Below, piece after piece: positions 19,267 through 20,503 of a stretch of 20,503 nucleotides of DNA (the stretch's first letter is position 1; each line of letters begins with the position of its first letter). The stretch comes from a virus. A model generated the notes under the pieces. That model made no database searches. It worked only from the letters and a program-made list of their open reading frames with translations, and had not been told where the DNA came from. The stretch lies in IMG/VR virus record IMGVR_UViG_3300017742_000175, positions 1-20,503 of that record; one strand, written 5' to 3'. The translations under genes and the position numbers were made by a program.

Positions 19267-20503
19267 TTGACAAAATTCTATACAAACGTTTCTCGTTATG
19301 CAAACTCACTACTCTATCGTGGATACGAGCATGGTAAACGAGTTTCAAAACGTATCAAGTACAAACCAACATTGTTTGTATCTACTACAAAACCAACCCC
19401 ATGGAAAAGCCTAGACGGAGTTCCTGTATCCCCCGTTCAAATGGATTCTATGCGGGATGCTAAGGAATGGATTCAGGTTAACAAAGAAATGGCAGGCCGA
19501 AAAATCTTCGGTAATGATAAACATGTTCCGTGTTTTATCAGAGAACAATTCCCAGGTAAAATCGATTTTGACCGTAACCTTATTAACGTTACTACAATCG
19601 ATATCGAGGTTGCATCAGACGATGGATTTCCTGAACCAGATGCTGCCGCACAACCAGTCATATCAATCACGACTAAAAACAATATCGACGATGTCTACCA
19701 CGTCTGGGGACTGGAAGATTACGATGTTGAAAATTCTTATATGCAAAATACCGAAGTGGAATATCGTAAGTTCGATTCCGAGGCTGCGCTACTCAATGAC
19801 TTCATCGGCTTCTGGCATTCCAATGAACATTGTCCTGATGTAGTAACCGGTTGGAATGTAAGGTTCTTTGATATACCGTACCTCGTCAATCGTACATTTA
19901 AAATCCTAGGTGAAGATGCAGTCAAACGTTATTCTCCCTGGGGAATGGTTGACCGTCGCGAAGTGAAAGTGATGGGCCGGGCTCAAACTGCTTTCGAACT
20001 ATCCGGTATTGCTATTGTTGACTACCTTGAGTTATTCAAAAAGTTTGGTTATTCGTATGGTCCACAAGAATCATATCGACTAGACCATATTGCTCATGTA
20101 GTACTCGGTGAAAAGAAACTATCCTACGAAGAGCACGGCTCTTTACATTCATTATACCTGAATGACCATCAGAAATTCATCGACTATAACATCAAGGATG
20201 TTGAGTTGGTTGAACGCATGGAAGATAAGATGGGTCTTATTACTCTGTGTATGACCATAGCGTATAAGGGTGGCGTCAACTATTCCGATACATTCGGTAC
20301 AACAGCGATATGGGAATCAATCATTTATCGTCATCTGTACGAACAAAAAACAATCATTCCTTTCTATGAAGAGAAGTTTAAATCACCGTATCCTGGTGGT
20401 TACGTGAAAGAACCACAATGTGGATTGCATGAATATGTGGTATCATTCGATTTGAATTCACTGTATCCATCACTTATTATGCAATACAATATGTCTCCAG
20501 AAA
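19267..20503 (+). CDS. 43: DNA polymerase gp43, N-terminal part (3' truncated)
   Basis: A family-B replicative polymerase read from TTG 19267 (MTKFYTNVSRYANSLLYRGY) behind AAAGGTG, open for 412 codons to the window edge. The 3'-5' exonuclease motifs are present: Exo I TIDIEVAS with Asp112 and Glu114 (same numbers as T4), Exo II GWNVRFFDIPY with Asp202, and Exo III YNIKDVE with Tyr307 and Asp311. Polymerase motif A DLNSLYPSL begins at Asp395. Motifs B and C lie outside. It works with the gp45 clamp and gp44/62 loader encoded just upstream. No split or intron is seen in this part. TTG as start fits AAAGGTG; no in-frame ATG occurs before position 19441. Confidence 0.96.
   Translation, partial: MTKFYTNVSRYANSLLYRGYEHGKRVSKRIKYKPTLFVSTTKPTPWKSLDGVPVSPVQMDSMRDAKEWIQVNKEMAGRKIFGNDKHVPCFIREQFPGKIDFDRNLINVTTIDIEVASDDGFPEPDAAAQPVISITTKNNIDDVYHVWGLEDYDVENSYMQNTEVEYRKFDSEAALLNDFIGFWHSNEHCPDVVTGWNVRFFDIPYLVNRTFKILGEDAVKRYSPWGMVDRREVKVMGRAQTAFELSGIAIVDYLELFKKFGYSYGPQESYRLDHIAHVVLGEKKLSYEEHGSLHSLYLNDHQKFIDYNIKDVELVERMEDKMGLITLCMTIAYKGGVNYSDTFGTTAIWESIIYRHLYEQKTIIPFYEEKFKSPYPGGYVKEPQCGLHEYVVSFDLNSLYPSLIMQYNMSPE

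Noticed and set aside
19457-19843. 128-aa + strand ORF
   Set aside because: It lies in another frame of gp43, whose own frame holds the Exo I and Exo II motifs across the same bases.
1-20503. CRISPR arrays, tRNA genes, insertion sequences, integrase or attachment sites
   Set aside because: None seen: there are no regularly spaced repeats, no cloverleaf-like segments with CCA ends, and no transposase or integrase motifs in any frame.

Overview
The window is a 20.5-kb stretch of a T4-superfamily myovirus (contractile-tailed dsDNA phage). The gene order of the T4 core genome is recognisable: portal (20, 3' end only), 67-like and 68-like core proteins, 21, 22, 23, then a tail-tube-like gene, uvsY, uvsW, 55, 47, 46, 45, 44, 62, regA and the first part of 43. 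The departures from T4 are of the kind seen in marine and cyanophage-type relatives: a staphylococcal-nuclease gene, an Hsp20 gene, a CobS-like AAA+ ATPase beside a VWA/HExxH protein, a DUF3310 gene and a DUF2693-like gene. No photosynthesis gene or tRNA lies here. The lipobox protein and the good sigma70-type promoters suggest a Gram-negative host, but the host cannot be named from this sequence. Every recognised gene is on the + strand and the window is almost fully coding, with no gene-free gap above 200 bases.

Layout. 1-4000 is the head-assembly cassette: portal, scaffold core, prohead protease, scaffold and major capsid protein, closed by a strong intrinsic terminator. 4000-4880 holds a small late lipoprotein and a tail-tube-family protein, each behind a T4-type late promoter TATAAATA. 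4880-7710 is a recombination block: UvsY, SNase, UvsW and a small conserved-looking protein. 7710-7880 is a divergent promoter region. 7880-11360 holds late sigma factor gp55, a 39-aa gene and the gp47/gp46 SbcCD-like nuclease. 11360-15280 holds a metalloprotease-like VWA protein and its MoxR/CobS-like AAA+ partner, each behind a duplicated promoter and palindrome block, plus a DUF3310 gene. 15280-18420 holds the clamp and clamp loader (45, 44, 62), three small genes and regA. 18420-19200 holds Hsp20 behind a late promoter and a 41-aa membrane protein. 19200 to the end is family-B DNA polymerase gp43, cut by the window edge.

Regulation is readable. Late units use TATAAATA, and the sigma factor for such sites (gp55) is encoded here. 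Recombination and replication units use a second class: TGTACA (or TGTACT), exactly 17 bp, then an extended -10 TGn-TATAAT. Five copies face forward and one faces backward at 7747-7775, where it would make antisense RNA to the end of the uvsW operon.

The items most worth following are the HExxH-VWA/AAA+ pair with its duplicated control region, whose palindrome shifts by exactly 10 bp (one helical turn) between the two copies; the reverse-strand promoter; and a short hairpin that could work as a ROSE-type RNA thermometer on the hsp20 ribosome-binding site. All names come from recognising motifs and remembered family sequences; no database search was run.
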